DNA of 14,628 nt from SZAS-79 sp038319115 (GTDB taxonomy: Bacteria > Pseudomonadota > Gammaproteobacteria > Burkholderiales > SG8-39): NCBI GenBank assembly GCA_038319115.1, contig JBBQCV010000081.1, forward strand, positions 1-14,628, written 5' to 3'. Numbering within the stretch: the stretch's first letter is position 1; each line of letters starts with the position of its first letter. Position numbers and translations under genes: made by a program. The notes below the pieces were generated by a model that did no database searches, was not told the origin of the DNA, and worked only from the letters and a program-made list of their open reading frames with translations. This document shows positions 1 to 7,889 of this stretch, piece after piece.

Positions 1-942
1 ACCGCGCTGCGCGACGCGCAGGATGCGATCATCGGTTACCTCCTGATCGGCACCGACAATACCGCGAGGAAACAGGCCGAAGAGGCGTTGCTTCGCGCGG
101 GAGCCCTGCAGAACGCCATTTTCAACAGCGCCAACTTCTCCTCGATCGCCACCGACGCGAAAGGCGTGATCCAGATCTTCAACGTCGGCGCCGAGCGCAT
201 GCTGGGCTACACCGCCGCCGACGTGATGGACAAGATCACCCCGGCCGACATCTCCGACCCGCAGGAAGTGATCGCCCGTGCCAAGGCCCTGTCGGTGGAA
301 CTGGGCACCGCCATCACGCCGGGGTTCGAAGCGCTGGTGTTCAAGGCCTCGCGCGGGATCGAGGACATCTACGAGCTCACCTACATCAGGAAGGACGGCA
401 GCCGCTTTCCCGCCGTCGTTTCGGTCACCGCGCTGCGCGACGCGCAGGATGCGATCATCGGTTACCTCCTGATCGGCACCGACAATACCGCGAGGAAACA
501 GGCCGAAGAGGCGTTGCTTCGCGCGGGAGCCCTGCAGAACGCCATTTTCAACAGCGCCAACTTCTCGTCGATCGCCACCGACGCGAAAGGCGTGATCCAG
601 ATTTTCAACGTGGGCGCCGAGCGCATGCTCGGCTACACGGGCGCCGACGTGATGAACAAGATCACCCCGGCGGATATTTCCGACCCGCAGGAAGTGATCG
701 CGCGGGCCAAGGCGTTGTCGGTCGAACTGGGCACCGCGATCACGCCGGGGTTCGAGGCGCTGGTGTTCAAGGCCTCGCGCGGCATTGAGGACATCTACGA
801 ACTCACCTACATCAGGAAGGACGGCAGCCGCTTCCCGGCCGTCGTCTCGGTGACGGCGCTGCGCGACGCGCAGAACGCGATCATCGGCTACCTTTTGATC
901 GGCACCGACAACACAGCGCGCAAGCAGGTGGAAGAAGAGCAG
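1..942 (+). repeat. Near-identical tandem PAS repeats, 426-bp period
   Basis: Bases 1-140 are identical to 427-566 on direct reading, and the pattern recurs at 853 with more differences. The period is 426 bp (142 codons), in frame. Each unit codes for a PAS core beginning near AIFNSANFSSIATD and a PAC end at YLLIGTDNTARKQ. At least three copies exist. The first is cut by the window start, so the true copy number is unknown. The rightmost copy diverges most at its 3' end, where it joins the linker to the third, unrelated PAS. Confidence 0.95.
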
Positions 943-2886
943 AAAAAGCTCGACCAGCGCCTGCGCGACCAGCAGTTCTACACACGGTCCCTCATCGAAT
1001 CCAACATCGACGCGCTGATGACCACCGACCCCGCGGGCATCATCACCGACGTCAACAAGCAGATGGAGGCGCTCACCGGCTGCACGCGCGACGAACTCAT
1101 CGGCGCGCCGTTCAAGAGCTACTTCACCGACCCGGAGCGCGCCGAGGCGGCGATCAACCTGGTGCTGGGCGAGAAAAAGCTCACCAACTACGAGCTCACC
1201 GCGCGCACACGCGACGGCAAGGAAACCGTGGTCTCCTACAACGCGACCACGTTCTACGACCGCGACCGCAAGCTGCAGGGCGTGTTCGCCGCCGCGCGCG
1301 ACGTCACCGAGAGGAAACACCTCGACCACGCGTTGGAGGAAGCCAAGGAAGCGGCCGAGGACTCCAACCGCGCCAAGAGCATCTTCCTGTCCACCATGAG
1401 CCACGAGATCCGCACACCCATGAACGGCGTGCTCGGCATGCTCGAGCTGTTGAGTCTCACCAAACTCGACGCCGAGCAGCGGGTCACGCTGGAAGTGGTG
1501 CGCGAGTCGGGCACCTCGCTGCAGCGGATCATCGACGACATCCTCGACTATTCCAAGATCGAGGCCGGCAAGCTCGAGGTGCGTCCCGAGGCTTCCTCGA
1601 TCACCTCCGCGCTCGAAGCTGTGCGCGACATCTATGCGGGCAACGCAAGCAGCCGCGGCGTCCTGCTCAAATGCAGCGTCGATCCCAAGATCAGCGTCGC
1701 GCTCATGGTCGACCCGATGCGGATGCGCCAGATCCTCAACAACCTCGTCAGCAACGCGCTCAAGTTCACCTCCCGGGGCCAGATTGAGCTCAAGGCCGAA
1801 CTGATCGGTCGCGCCGACGGCGAGGACCAGGTGCGCTTCTCAGTTGCTGACACCGGGATCGGCATCTCGCAGGAGGACCAGGCGCGCCTGTTCGAGCCGT
1901 TCGTCCAGGCGACGAGCGACGCCGCCCCGCGTTTCGGTGGCACGGGCCTTGGGCTGACGATCTGCCGGCGGCTGGCAAAGATGATGGGCGGCTCGATCGA
2001 AATGGCAAGCGAGCTGGGTGTGGGCACCACAATGACCCTCGAACTGTCGCTGCCGATAGCCGACCCGCTTGCGCTGGCCGCGGCGAATGCCAGACAGGCC
2101 GCCGAAGGGTTGAGCTCTTCCACACTTCTGCGCCGGGCCGCACCGGACATCGAAGCGGCGCGAGAAGAGGGGACCCTGGTGCTGCTGGCCGACGACCATC
2201 CCACCAACCGGTCGCTGTTGATGCGCCAGGTGAACATGCTGGGCTATGCGGCGGAGAGCGCGGAAGACGGCGTGCAGGCGCTTGCCATGTGGAGGACCGG
2301 CCGGTTCGCGATCCTGATCACCGACTGCAACATGCCCGAGATGAACGGCTACGAGCTGACCCGCGCGATCCGGGAAATCGAAAGATCCCCGGACGCCAAG
2401 GGAGGCCGAATCCCGATCATCGCCTGCACGGCCATCGCGCTGGAAGGTGAAGCCGAGGCCTGCGTGGCCGCCGGCATGGACGACTACCTCGCCAAGCCGG
2501 TGAGCCTGATGGACCTGGCCAAGAAGCTCGACCAGTGGCTTCCGGTGGCACAGGCGGCCGTGCCCGTCGACCGCACCCTGCTCGCCGCGATCTGCGGCGG
2601 CGATGCGGCGGCCGAGCGCGAAATCCTGACCGACTTCCGGCGCACCAACGAGCACGATGCCGCCAGCCTGCGGGCCGCCGTGCGGGGCTGCGACGCCGGC
2701 CAGGTCAAGCACGCGTCGCACCGCATCAAGGGCGCGAGCAGCGCCATCGGGGCCAAGGGGCTGGCCGCAGTCTGCGAGCGCCTGGAAGCAGCCGGCCGCG
2801 CCGCGGACTGGGTTGCGATCGAATCCGGCATGGGCGCGTTCCAGTTCGAAATGGAACGCCTCAACTCCTATTGCGAAGCGGCGTGA
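1..2886 (+). CDS. Hybrid histidine kinase, tandem PAS-PAS-HisKA-HATPase-REC-Hpt (5' partial)
   Basis: The reading frame is open from base 1, so the start lies outside the window; 961 residues are visible (numbered here from base 1). Seen: the tail of one PAS copy (about 1-32), two near-identical PAS/PAC copies of 142 residues each, a divergent third PAS (about 325-440), and HisKA with SHEIRTPMNG (phospho-His 468, codon 1402). The HATPase has the N box NNLVSNALKF, DTGIGI (from 1849) and a GGTGLGL box. The receiver has acidic DD, phospho-acceptor Asp 775 in TDCNMPEMNG (codon 2323) and Lys at 2494. The Hpt has HRIKGASS with His 907 (codon 2719). No transmembrane segment is visible, so the shown part looks cytosolic. 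Family knowledge: such tripartite sensors pass phosphate His-Asp-His-Asp to separate receivers. The TGA overlaps the GTG of the next gene by 3 nt, implying translational coupling. The signal sensed by the PAS domains is unknown. Confidence 0.95.
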   Translation, partial: TALRDAQDAIIGYLLIGTDNTARKQAEEALLRAGALQNAIFNSANFSSIATDAKGVIQIFNVGAERMLGYTAADVMDKITPADISDPQEVIARAKALSVELGTAITPGFEALVFKASRGIEDIYELTYIRKDGSRFPAVVSVTALRDAQDAIIGYLLIGTDNTARKQAEEALLRAGALQNAIFNSANFSSIATDAKGVIQIFNVGAERMLGYTGADVMNKITPADISDPQEVIARAKALSVELGTAITPGFEALVFKASRGIEDIYELTYIRKDGSRFPAVVSVTALRDAQNAIIGYLLIGTDNTARKQVEEEQKKLDQRLRDQQFYTRSLIESNIDALMTTDPAGIITDVNKQMEALTGCTRDELIGAPFKSYFTDPERAEAAINLVLGEKKLTNYELTARTRDGKETVVSYNATTFYDRDRKLQGVFAAARDVTERKHLDHALEEAKEAAEDSNRAKSIFLSTMSHEIRTPMNGVLGMLELLSLTKLDAEQRVTLEVVRESGTSLQRIIDDILDYSKIEAGKLEVRPEASSITSALEAVRDIYAGNASSRGVLLKCSVDPKISVALMVDPMRMRQILNNLVSNALKFTSRGQIELKAELIGRADGEDQVRFSVADTGIGISQEDQARLFEPFVQATSDAAPRFGGTGLGLTICRRLAKMMGGSIEMASELGVGTTMTLELSLPIADPLALAAANARQAAEGLSSSTLLRRAAPDIEAAREEGTLVLLADDHPTNRSLLMRQVNMLGYAAESAEDGVQALAMWRTGRFAILITDCNMPEMNGYELTRAIREIERSPDAKGGRIPIIACTAIALEGEAEACVAAGMDDYLAKPVSLMDLAKKLDQWLPVAQAAVPVDRTLLAAICGGDAAAEREILTDFRRTNEHDAASLRAAVRGCDAGQVKHASHRIKGASSAIGAKGLAAVCERLEAAGRAADWVAIESGMGAFQFEMERLNSYCEAA

Positions 2887-3743
2887 CGAACATCGCCGCC
2901 CTGCGCATCCTGGCCGTCGAGGACCACGAGTTTCAGCGCAATATGCTGCTGCGGATCCTGGCCGGACTCGGCGCGACCAAGGTGTCCGTGGCCGCGGATG
3001 GCAACGAGGCGCTGCAGGTCGTCCTGGCGCCCGGCGCGGCGATCGACATCATCATCAGCGACCTCGACATGCCGGGCATGGACGGGGCCGAATTCATGCG
3101 TCACCTGGGCGAGGCGAAGTTGCCGGTGGCGATCATCCTCGCCAGCGCGCTCGGCGGATTCCTGCTCACCTCGATCGAAACGATGACGCGCGACTACGGG
3201 GTCAGGATCCTGGGCGTCATCGAAAAGCCGCTTACGCCGGCCAAGGTTGCGGCGCTGATCGACCTCTACGCACCGGAGCCATCGGTGCCGCCGGAAGTCT
3301 GGAGCCAGGTGAAGGCAGCGCCATCGCAGGCCCTCAAAAGCCTTGCCGACGGGCTGAAGCGGCAATTCAACGAACTATCGCGCATCGCGCAGCCGGCGGC
3401 GCCCATCGACCGATTGGTGCTCGCCGCGCTCAGCGGTGGCGATGCCGCGGCGGAACGCGAAATCCTCGCCGACTTCCGCCGCGCCAACTCAAGCGATGCT
3501 GCCGCCTTCATGCACGCGGTGGGCGCGCACGACTTCGCGCTGGTGACGAGCACGGCCGACCGCATTGCCAGCGCCAGCCGGATCATCGGCGCCATGGCCC
3601 TCGGCCAGGCGACAGAGCGTGTGCGGCGTTCTGGCTCGCTCGGCGACTGGGGTGTGGCCGAATCGAGGCTGGCGAAATTCAAGCGCGAGCTGGCCCGGCT
3701 GGATGCTTACTGCGAGGTAGAAAAATGCACATCTCCGGCTTGA
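2883..3743 (+). CDS. Response regulator: receiver plus degenerate Hpt-like domain
   Basis: This is a 286-residue protein. The GTG start at 2883 is chosen because it overlaps the kinase TGA and puts the receiver core six residues in, as in the two paralogues downstream; no good Shine-Dalgarno is visible, so coupling to kinase translation is likely. Receiver (about 7-125): acidic pair in VEDHEF, phospho-acceptor Asp60 in SDLDMPGMDG, Lys115 in IEKP. The C-terminal half (about 175-282) aligns along its length with the kinase Hpt (shared GGDAAAEREIL.DFRR and the HRIKGASSAIGA region). In that region it reads ADRIASASRIIGA, so the phospho-His is replaced by Asp226 and the following Lys and Gly are also lost. 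It therefore should not relay phosphate. No DNA-binding or enzymatic output domain is present. I infer a phosphate sink, adaptor or decoy that modulates the kinase, comparable in position and concept to VieB of VieSAB. Confidence 0.88.
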   Translation: MTNIAALRILAVEDHEFQRNMLLRILAGLGATKVSVAADGNEALQVVLAPGAAIDIIISDLDMPGMDGAEFMRHLGEAKLPVAIILASALGGFLLTSIETMTRDYGVRILGVIEKPLTPAKVAALIDLYAPEPSVPPEVWSQVKAAPSQALKSLADGLKRQFNELSRIAQPAAPIDRLVLAALSGGDAAAEREILADFRRANSSDAAAFMHAVGAHDFALVTSTADRIASASRIIGAMALGQATERVRRSGSLGDWGVAESRLAKFKRELARLDAYCEVEKCTSPA

Positions 3744-5782
3744 GGATCCTGGTGGTGGAGGACCACGATTTCCAGCGCGGCCTCCTGCTGAAGATGCTGG
3801 CGGGCCTCGGCGCCACGCGCCTGTACGCGGCCGCCGACGGCAGCGCGGCGCTCAGGATCGTCCGCGCGCAGGCGCCGCCGGTCGACATCGTCATCAGCGA
3901 CCTCGACATGCCGGGCATGGACGGCATGGAGTTCATGCGGCACTTGGGCGAATTGGGCAGCCCGGCTTGGGTGATCCTTGCGAGCGCGCTCGAAGGTCCA
4001 CTGCTCACCTCGGTCGAGACGATGGCAAAGGCCTACGGCGTCAGGGTCCTTGGCACCATCGCCAAACCGATGACGCCTGCGATGCTGGATGCTCTGATCA
4101 GCCTGCATTCCCAGCGGGTGCAGGAGGGCGGCAGTCCCGAGAGGGCGCCCGGGGACGCGGCCCGTCCGTTCTCCATAGAGGAGATCGTGGAAGGCCTGGA
4201 AAAGGATCAGTTCGAGCCCTTTTTCCAGCCGAAAGTGGAGCTGACGGGCGGGCGAGTCAAGGGGGCCGAAGCGCTTGCGCGCTGGCGCCATCCGCAGAAG
4301 GGAATCGTCCTGCCTTCCGAATTCATCGGGCTGCTCGAGGACAACGGGCTGATTGATGTGCTCACGTGGATCATGCTGCGCAAATCGGCGTCGTTCTGCA
4401 GCCAGTGGCGAGCCGAGAGCCGCTCGGAGGTCACGGTGTCGGTCAACCTGTCGATCAAATCCCTTGGCGACTACGAGCTTGCCGGGCGCGTGACTGAGGT
4501 CGTGCGCGGACAGAACCTCGATCCTCGCCATATGGTCCTCGAACTGACGGAAGCCGCGACGACAGCCTGCGAAGCACGGGGGCTGGAGAATCTCGCGCGC
4601 CTGCGCATGAAAGGCTTCGGGTTGTCCGTCGACGACTACGGAACCGGGCACTCCTCGATGCTGCAACTCACGCGCATCGCCTTTACCGAGCTCAAGATTG
4701 ACCGGGTGTTCACCGCCAACGCGGAGAGCCAGGAAGCGGCCAAAGTCATCCTCGAGACGAGCCTGGGCATGGCGAAGAAGCTGAAAATAGCTTCGGTGGC
4801 CGAAGGCGTTAAGACCCAGCAGGACTGGGACATGCTTCGCCAGCTCGGCTGCCAACTGGCGCAAGGAGAATTCGTGGCCATGCCGATGGAGGCAGCGGCT
4901 TTCCAGAAATGGGCCCGCGACAGGACTGCGGTCGACGCTCTGGCCCGCCAGGACGAAGCCGTCGTCGCGCCGCTTGACTTTGACGCGGTCCAGGCCCCTG
5001 ACCCGACGGACATTCTCCATCGAGCTCTGCGGACCAACGAGCTTCAGCTCTATTACCAGCCGATCCTGGCGCTCGCCGACGCGGAGCGCTACGCGTTGGG
5101 CGAGGCGCTGGTGCGCGTGCGCGAGGAGGAGCGTGCCTCGCTGCCGCCGGGAGAGTTCCTGCAGATCTTCGAGCACTACCGGTTGATGCCGCAGCTTGAT
5201 CGCTGGGTCGTGCGCAACCTGCTCCAGGCGCTGTCGCAGGGCTCGCGCGTTCCGGTATTCAGCATGAACGTGTCCCGCCAGACGCTCGGCGACAGAGAGT
5301 TCCCCGCCTTCGTCGCCGACGAGCTGGTGCGCAAGGGTGTCAGCGCGAAATCCCTGATGTTCGAAATTGAGGAAAACGACGCCCTCGCGCTGCCGGAGGC
5401 GGCGACCCGCTTCACCACGGCGATGAGCGCAACCGGATGCGGCATCATCATCGACGGTTTCGGGCGCAATTCCGCCTCGCTGATGGTGCTCAAGCGCCTG
5501 CACGTGGATTTTGTCAAGGTGGACGGCCACGTCATCCGGGGGCTGCTGTCCAGCGAAATCGCGCGCAAGCAGATGGGTGTCATCCTGCGGATCGCGAAAA
5601 CCATCGGCTTTGGCGTGATCGCCGCGGATGTGGAGGAGCAGGACATCCTGCTCCGGCTGAAGACGCTCGGGGTCGGGTATGCGCAGGGATTTGGAATCCA
5701 GCAACCCATGCCGATCGAAGAGCCGCTGCAGGCCATCCTCGGGCCGAAATTCGCGCAGAGTGCGGAAGGGCCGCGCGCGTGA
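3725..5782 (+). CDS. Response regulator with two EAL domains (REC-EAL-EAL), c-di-GMP phosphodiesterase
   Basis: This is a 685-residue protein. ATG 3725 lies inside the end of the previous gene (19-nt overlap) and is preceded by GAGG at 3714-3717, 7 nt away. Receiver: Asp59 in ISDLDMPGMDG, Lys114. First EAL domain (about 150-400): EAL Glu182, Asn241 in VNLS, Glu273/Glu276 in LELTE, Asp303-Asp304 in DDYGTG, Lys324 in KIDR, general-base Glu360 in AEGV, Gln380. The set known to be needed in RocR-type enzymes is therefore present, and hydrolysis of c-di-GMP to pGpG is expected; the second Glu of the usual AEGVE is Lys363. Second EAL domain (about 430-675): EAL Glu460 and Asn515 are kept, but the DD motif is Asp577-Gly578 and the general base is Ala634 (AADVE), so it is probably inactive. 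It may bind ligand, dimerise or regulate the first domain. A cytosolic protein fed by the upstream kinase is inferred. Confidence 0.93.
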   Translation: MHISGLRILVVEDHDFQRGLLLKMLAGLGATRLYAAADGSAALRIVRAQAPPVDIVISDLDMPGMDGMEFMRHLGELGSPAWVILASALEGPLLTSVETMAKAYGVRVLGTIAKPMTPAMLDALISLHSQRVQEGGSPERAPGDAARPFSIEEIVEGLEKDQFEPFFQPKVELTGGRVKGAEALARWRHPQKGIVLPSEFIGLLEDNGLIDVLTWIMLRKSASFCSQWRAESRSEVTVSVNLSIKSLGDYELAGRVTEVVRGQNLDPRHMVLELTEAATTACEARGLENLARLRMKGFGLSVDDYGTGHSSMLQLTRIAFTELKIDRVFTANAESQEAAKVILETSLGMAKKLKIASVAEGVKTQQDWDMLRQLGCQLAQGEFVAMPMEAAAFQKWARDRTAVDALARQDEAVVAPLDFDAVQAPDPTDILHRALRTNELQLYYQPILALADAERYALGEALVRVREEERASLPPGEFLQIFEHYRLMPQLDRWVVRNLLQALSQGSRVPVFSMNVSRQTLGDREFPAFVADELVRKGVSAKSLMFEIEENDALALPEAATRFTTAMSATGCGIIIDGFGRNSASLMVLKRLHVDFVKVDGHVIRGLLSSEIARKQMGVILRIAKTIGFGVIAADVEEQDILLRLKTLGVGYAQGFGIQQPMPIEEPLQAILGPKFAQSAEGPRA
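3752..3939 (+). repeat. Receiver segment repeated at 5826-6013 (offset 2074 bp)
   Basis: Bases 3752-3810 (59 bp) match 5826-5884 exactly, and 3863-3939 (77 bp) match 5937-6013 exactly. The rest of the two genes, including the EAL part, is clearly less alike. The pattern points to a recent exchange or partial duplication confined to the receiver region around the phospho-acceptor Asp. Confidence 0.85.
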
Positions 5783-5798
5783 CAGCCGAGGCGCAGGA

Positions 5799-6998
5799 AT
5801 GAATACCTCCAGCTTTAGGTTCCTCGTGGTGGAGGACCACGATTTCCAGCGCGGCCTCCTGCTGAAGATGCTGGCGGGCCTCGGGGCGATCGGCGTCCGC
5901 GCCGCGGCCGACGGGCGCGCGGCGCTGATGATCGTGCGCGCGCAGGCGCCGCCGGTCGACATCGTCATCAGCGACCTCGACATGCCGGGCATGGACGGCA
6001 TGGAGTTCATGCGCCACCTCGGGGAGTCCGGATTCCCGGTGTCCGTCATCCTCGCCAGTGCGCTGGGCGCGCGGCTGCTTGATTCGGTGGAGACCATGAC
6101 GCGTGCCTACGGGGTGCGCATCCTTGGCGTCATCGCCAAGCCGGTCACGCCGGAAAAGCTCGCAACGCTGATCAACCTCCACTTGGCGGATCCGCCGGAG
6201 CACTCGCGCCAAAGAGCAAAGGTGCCCGCTTTCGAACTCGAAGAAATCGTCGAAGGCCTGCAGAACGACGAATTCGAGCCGTTCTTCCAGCCCAAGGTCA
6301 GCTTGGCCTCCGGGCGCGTGACCGGCGCCGAGGCGCTCGCGCGCTGGCGCCATCCGCAGGAGGGGGTCGTCCTGCCGGCGGCCTTCCTGGCGCCGCTCGA
6401 GGAAAGCGGCAAGATCGACCTGCTGACCGGCATCATGGTCCGCAGGGCGGCGGCGTTCTGCAGGCAATGGCACGCGGCCGGCTCGCCGGAGGCAACCGTG
6501 TCGGTCAACTTGTCGATGAAATCGCTGGCCGACGTGCACCTGGCCGAGCGCATCACCGAGCTTGCGCGTGCCGGGGGCCTCGAGCCGAAATTCATGATCC
6601 TCGAAGTGACCGAGTCATCGACCAGCAGCGACTCGGGCGCGGCGCTCGAGACCCTGTCGCGCCTGCGCATGAAGGGGTTCGGCCTGTCGATCGACGACTA
6701 CGGCTCGGACAGCGCGTCGATCCAGCCCCTCACACGCATCGCATTTACCGAGCTCAAGATCAACCGGACCCTGGTGGCGAACGCGCTTACCCATCAGACA
6801 GCGGAAATCGTCCTGGATTCCAGCCTTTCCATGGCAAAGAGGCTCAATATTTCCTCCGTGTGCGCGGGTATCGAGACAGAAGCCCAGCGGCTCTTCGTGC
6901 GCCAGCTCGGCTGCGAGGTTGCGCAGGGCTACCTCATCGGCCGCCCGATGAAGGAGGAGAGGTTCATGGAATGGCTGAAGGAGCGGCCGCTGCTATAG
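5799..6998 (+). CDS. RocR-like response regulator REC-EAL with degraded catalytic site
   Basis: This is a 399-residue protein, close to the length of Pseudomonas RocR. ATG 5799 is 16 nt after the previous stop, with GAGG at 5788-5791. Receiver: Asp59, Lys114. The EAL domain (about 147-395) keeps Glu178 of EALARW, Asn237, Glu269/Glu272, Asp299-Asp300, Lys320 and Gln376. The general-base Glu of AEGVE (RocR Glu352) is Ala356 in SVCAGIET, and KID reads KIN (Asn322). DDFGTG also reads DDYGSD. Loss of the general base predicts little or no phosphodiesterase activity, so this may be a c-di-GMP-binding or partner-binding effector; that is inference. The gene is a paralogue of the upstream REC-EAL-EAL gene, with stretches of exact DNA identity in the receiver. 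It is the last gene of the signalling operon. Confidence 0.92.
   Translation: MNTSSFRFLVVEDHDFQRGLLLKMLAGLGAIGVRAAADGRAALMIVRAQAPPVDIVISDLDMPGMDGMEFMRHLGESGFPVSVILASALGARLLDSVETMTRAYGVRILGVIAKPVTPEKLATLINLHLADPPEHSRQRAKVPAFELEEIVEGLQNDEFEPFFQPKVSLASGRVTGAEALARWRHPQEGVVLPAAFLAPLEESGKIDLLTGIMVRRAAAFCRQWHAAGSPEATVSVNLSMKSLADVHLAERITELARAGGLEPKFMILEVTESSTSSDSGAALETLSRLRMKGFGLSIDDYGSDSASIQPLTRIAFTELKINRTLVANALTHQTAEIVLDSSLSMAKRLNISSVCAGIETEAQRLFVRQLGCEVAQGYLIGRPMKEERFMEWLKERPLL
5826..6013 (+). repeat. Second copy of the receiver segment (see 3752-3939)
   Basis: This is the partner of the segment at 3752-3939, in the same reading frame and at the same distance from the start codon. Between the two exactly matching blocks lies a variable stretch of about 50 bp that encodes residues 29-46 of the receiver. 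Confidence 0.85.
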
Positions 6999-7055
6999 TC
7001 CCCCCATGCCTGCGCCGCTACCCGGCCGCGTCGTGCGAGACGGAGGAATTGGGCC

Positions 7056-7889
7056 ATGGGCAAGCTCCTGTCCGAAGATGCAGTTGCGCGTTACCACCGC
7101 GACGGCTTCCATTTCCCGGTCCGCGTGCTCAGCACCGGCGAAGCGGCCGGCTACCGGCAGCACCTCGAGACGCACGAGGGCCATACCGGCCAGCCCCTGC
7201 AGGGCAACTGGCGCCACAAGACCCATCTCCTGTTCCCCTGGGCCGATGCGCTGGTGCACCATCCGAAGATCCTCGATGCCATCGAGGACGTGATCGGGCC
7301 CGACATCCTGTGCTGGACCACCAACTTCTTCATCAAGGAAGCGAGCCACCCGGGATTCGTGTCGTGGCACCAGGACGCGACCTACTGGGGTCTTGAGCCC
7401 GACGATGTGATCACCGCGTGGGTGGCGTTCACCGATGCGACGCCCGAGAACGGCTACATGCAGTTCATCCCAGGCAGCCACCGCATCGAACAGCTGCCCC
7501 ATGTGGACACGTTCCACAAGGACAACTTGCTTTCGCGCGGCCAGGAGATCGCGGTCGACGTGGACAAGTCACGCGGCGTGGGAGTACCGCTGAAAGCCGG
7601 CGAGATGTCGCTGCACCACATCAAGCTGGTGCATGGTTCCGAGCCCAACCGCACCCAGGATCGCCGCATCGGGCTTGCGATCCGCTACATCCCCACCCAC
7701 GTGCGCCAAACCAAGGTGCGCGATGCGGCCATGCTGGTTCGCGGGGTGGACCGGTACGGCCACTTCGACTATGAGCCACGTCCCAAAGGCGACCTTGATG
7801 CGGGCGCGCTCGCCGCGCACGCGGATTCGGTCGCGCGCCAGGTGAAGGCGTTGTACTCGGGCACCGAAAAGCAGGCGTTCCGCGCCTGA
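7056..7889 (+). CDS. Phytanoyl-CoA dioxygenase (PhyH) family Fe(II)/2-oxoglutarate oxygenase
   Basis: This is a 277-residue protein. ATG 7056 is preceded by GGAGG at 7042-7046 with a 9-nt gap. Seen: the HxD iron motif His105-Gln-Asp107 in SWHQD; distal His193 in LVHGSEPN, 88 residues later; and Arg204 eleven residues beyond, matching the 2-oxoglutarate-binding Arg spacing of the family. A complete iron triad implies an active non-haem oxygenase that couples 2-oxoglutarate decarboxylation to hydroxylation. The substrate cannot be read; in bacteria the family acts on many small acids and natural products, not only phytanoyl-CoA. The gene follows the signalling operon on the same strand after 57 bp but fits functionally with the minus-strand metabolic genes, and it converges on a second family member. 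Its promoter is unclear. Confidence 0.92.
   Translation: MGKLLSEDAVARYHRDGFHFPVRVLSTGEAAGYRQHLETHEGHTGQPLQGNWRHKTHLLFPWADALVHHPKILDAIEDVIGPDILCWTTNFFIKEASHPGFVSWHQDATYWGLEPDDVITAWVAFTDATPENGYMQFIPGSHRIEQLPHVDTFHKDNLLSRGQEIAVDVDKSRGVGVPLKAGEMSLHHIKLVHGSEPNRTQDRRIGLAIRYIPTHVRQTKVRDAAMLVRGVDRYGHFDYEPRPKGDLDAGALAAHADSVARQVKALYSGTEKQAFRA

Noticed and set aside
88..90. TTG at 88 as the kinase start codon
   Set aside because: The frame is open upstream to base 1 and codes for the end of another PAS copy, so TTG is an internal Leu codon.
3707..6097. 796-codon open frame on the minus strand opposite the EAL genes
   Set aside because: It is a GC-rich shadow: its internal repeats mirror the duplicated receiver DNA, it has no family motifs, and strong domains exist on the plus strand.
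6994..6999. TATAGT as a -10 box for the first dioxygenase gene
   Set aside because: No acceptable -35 lies 16-18 bp upstream and the hexamer overlaps the stop codon region of the previous gene; too weak to call.
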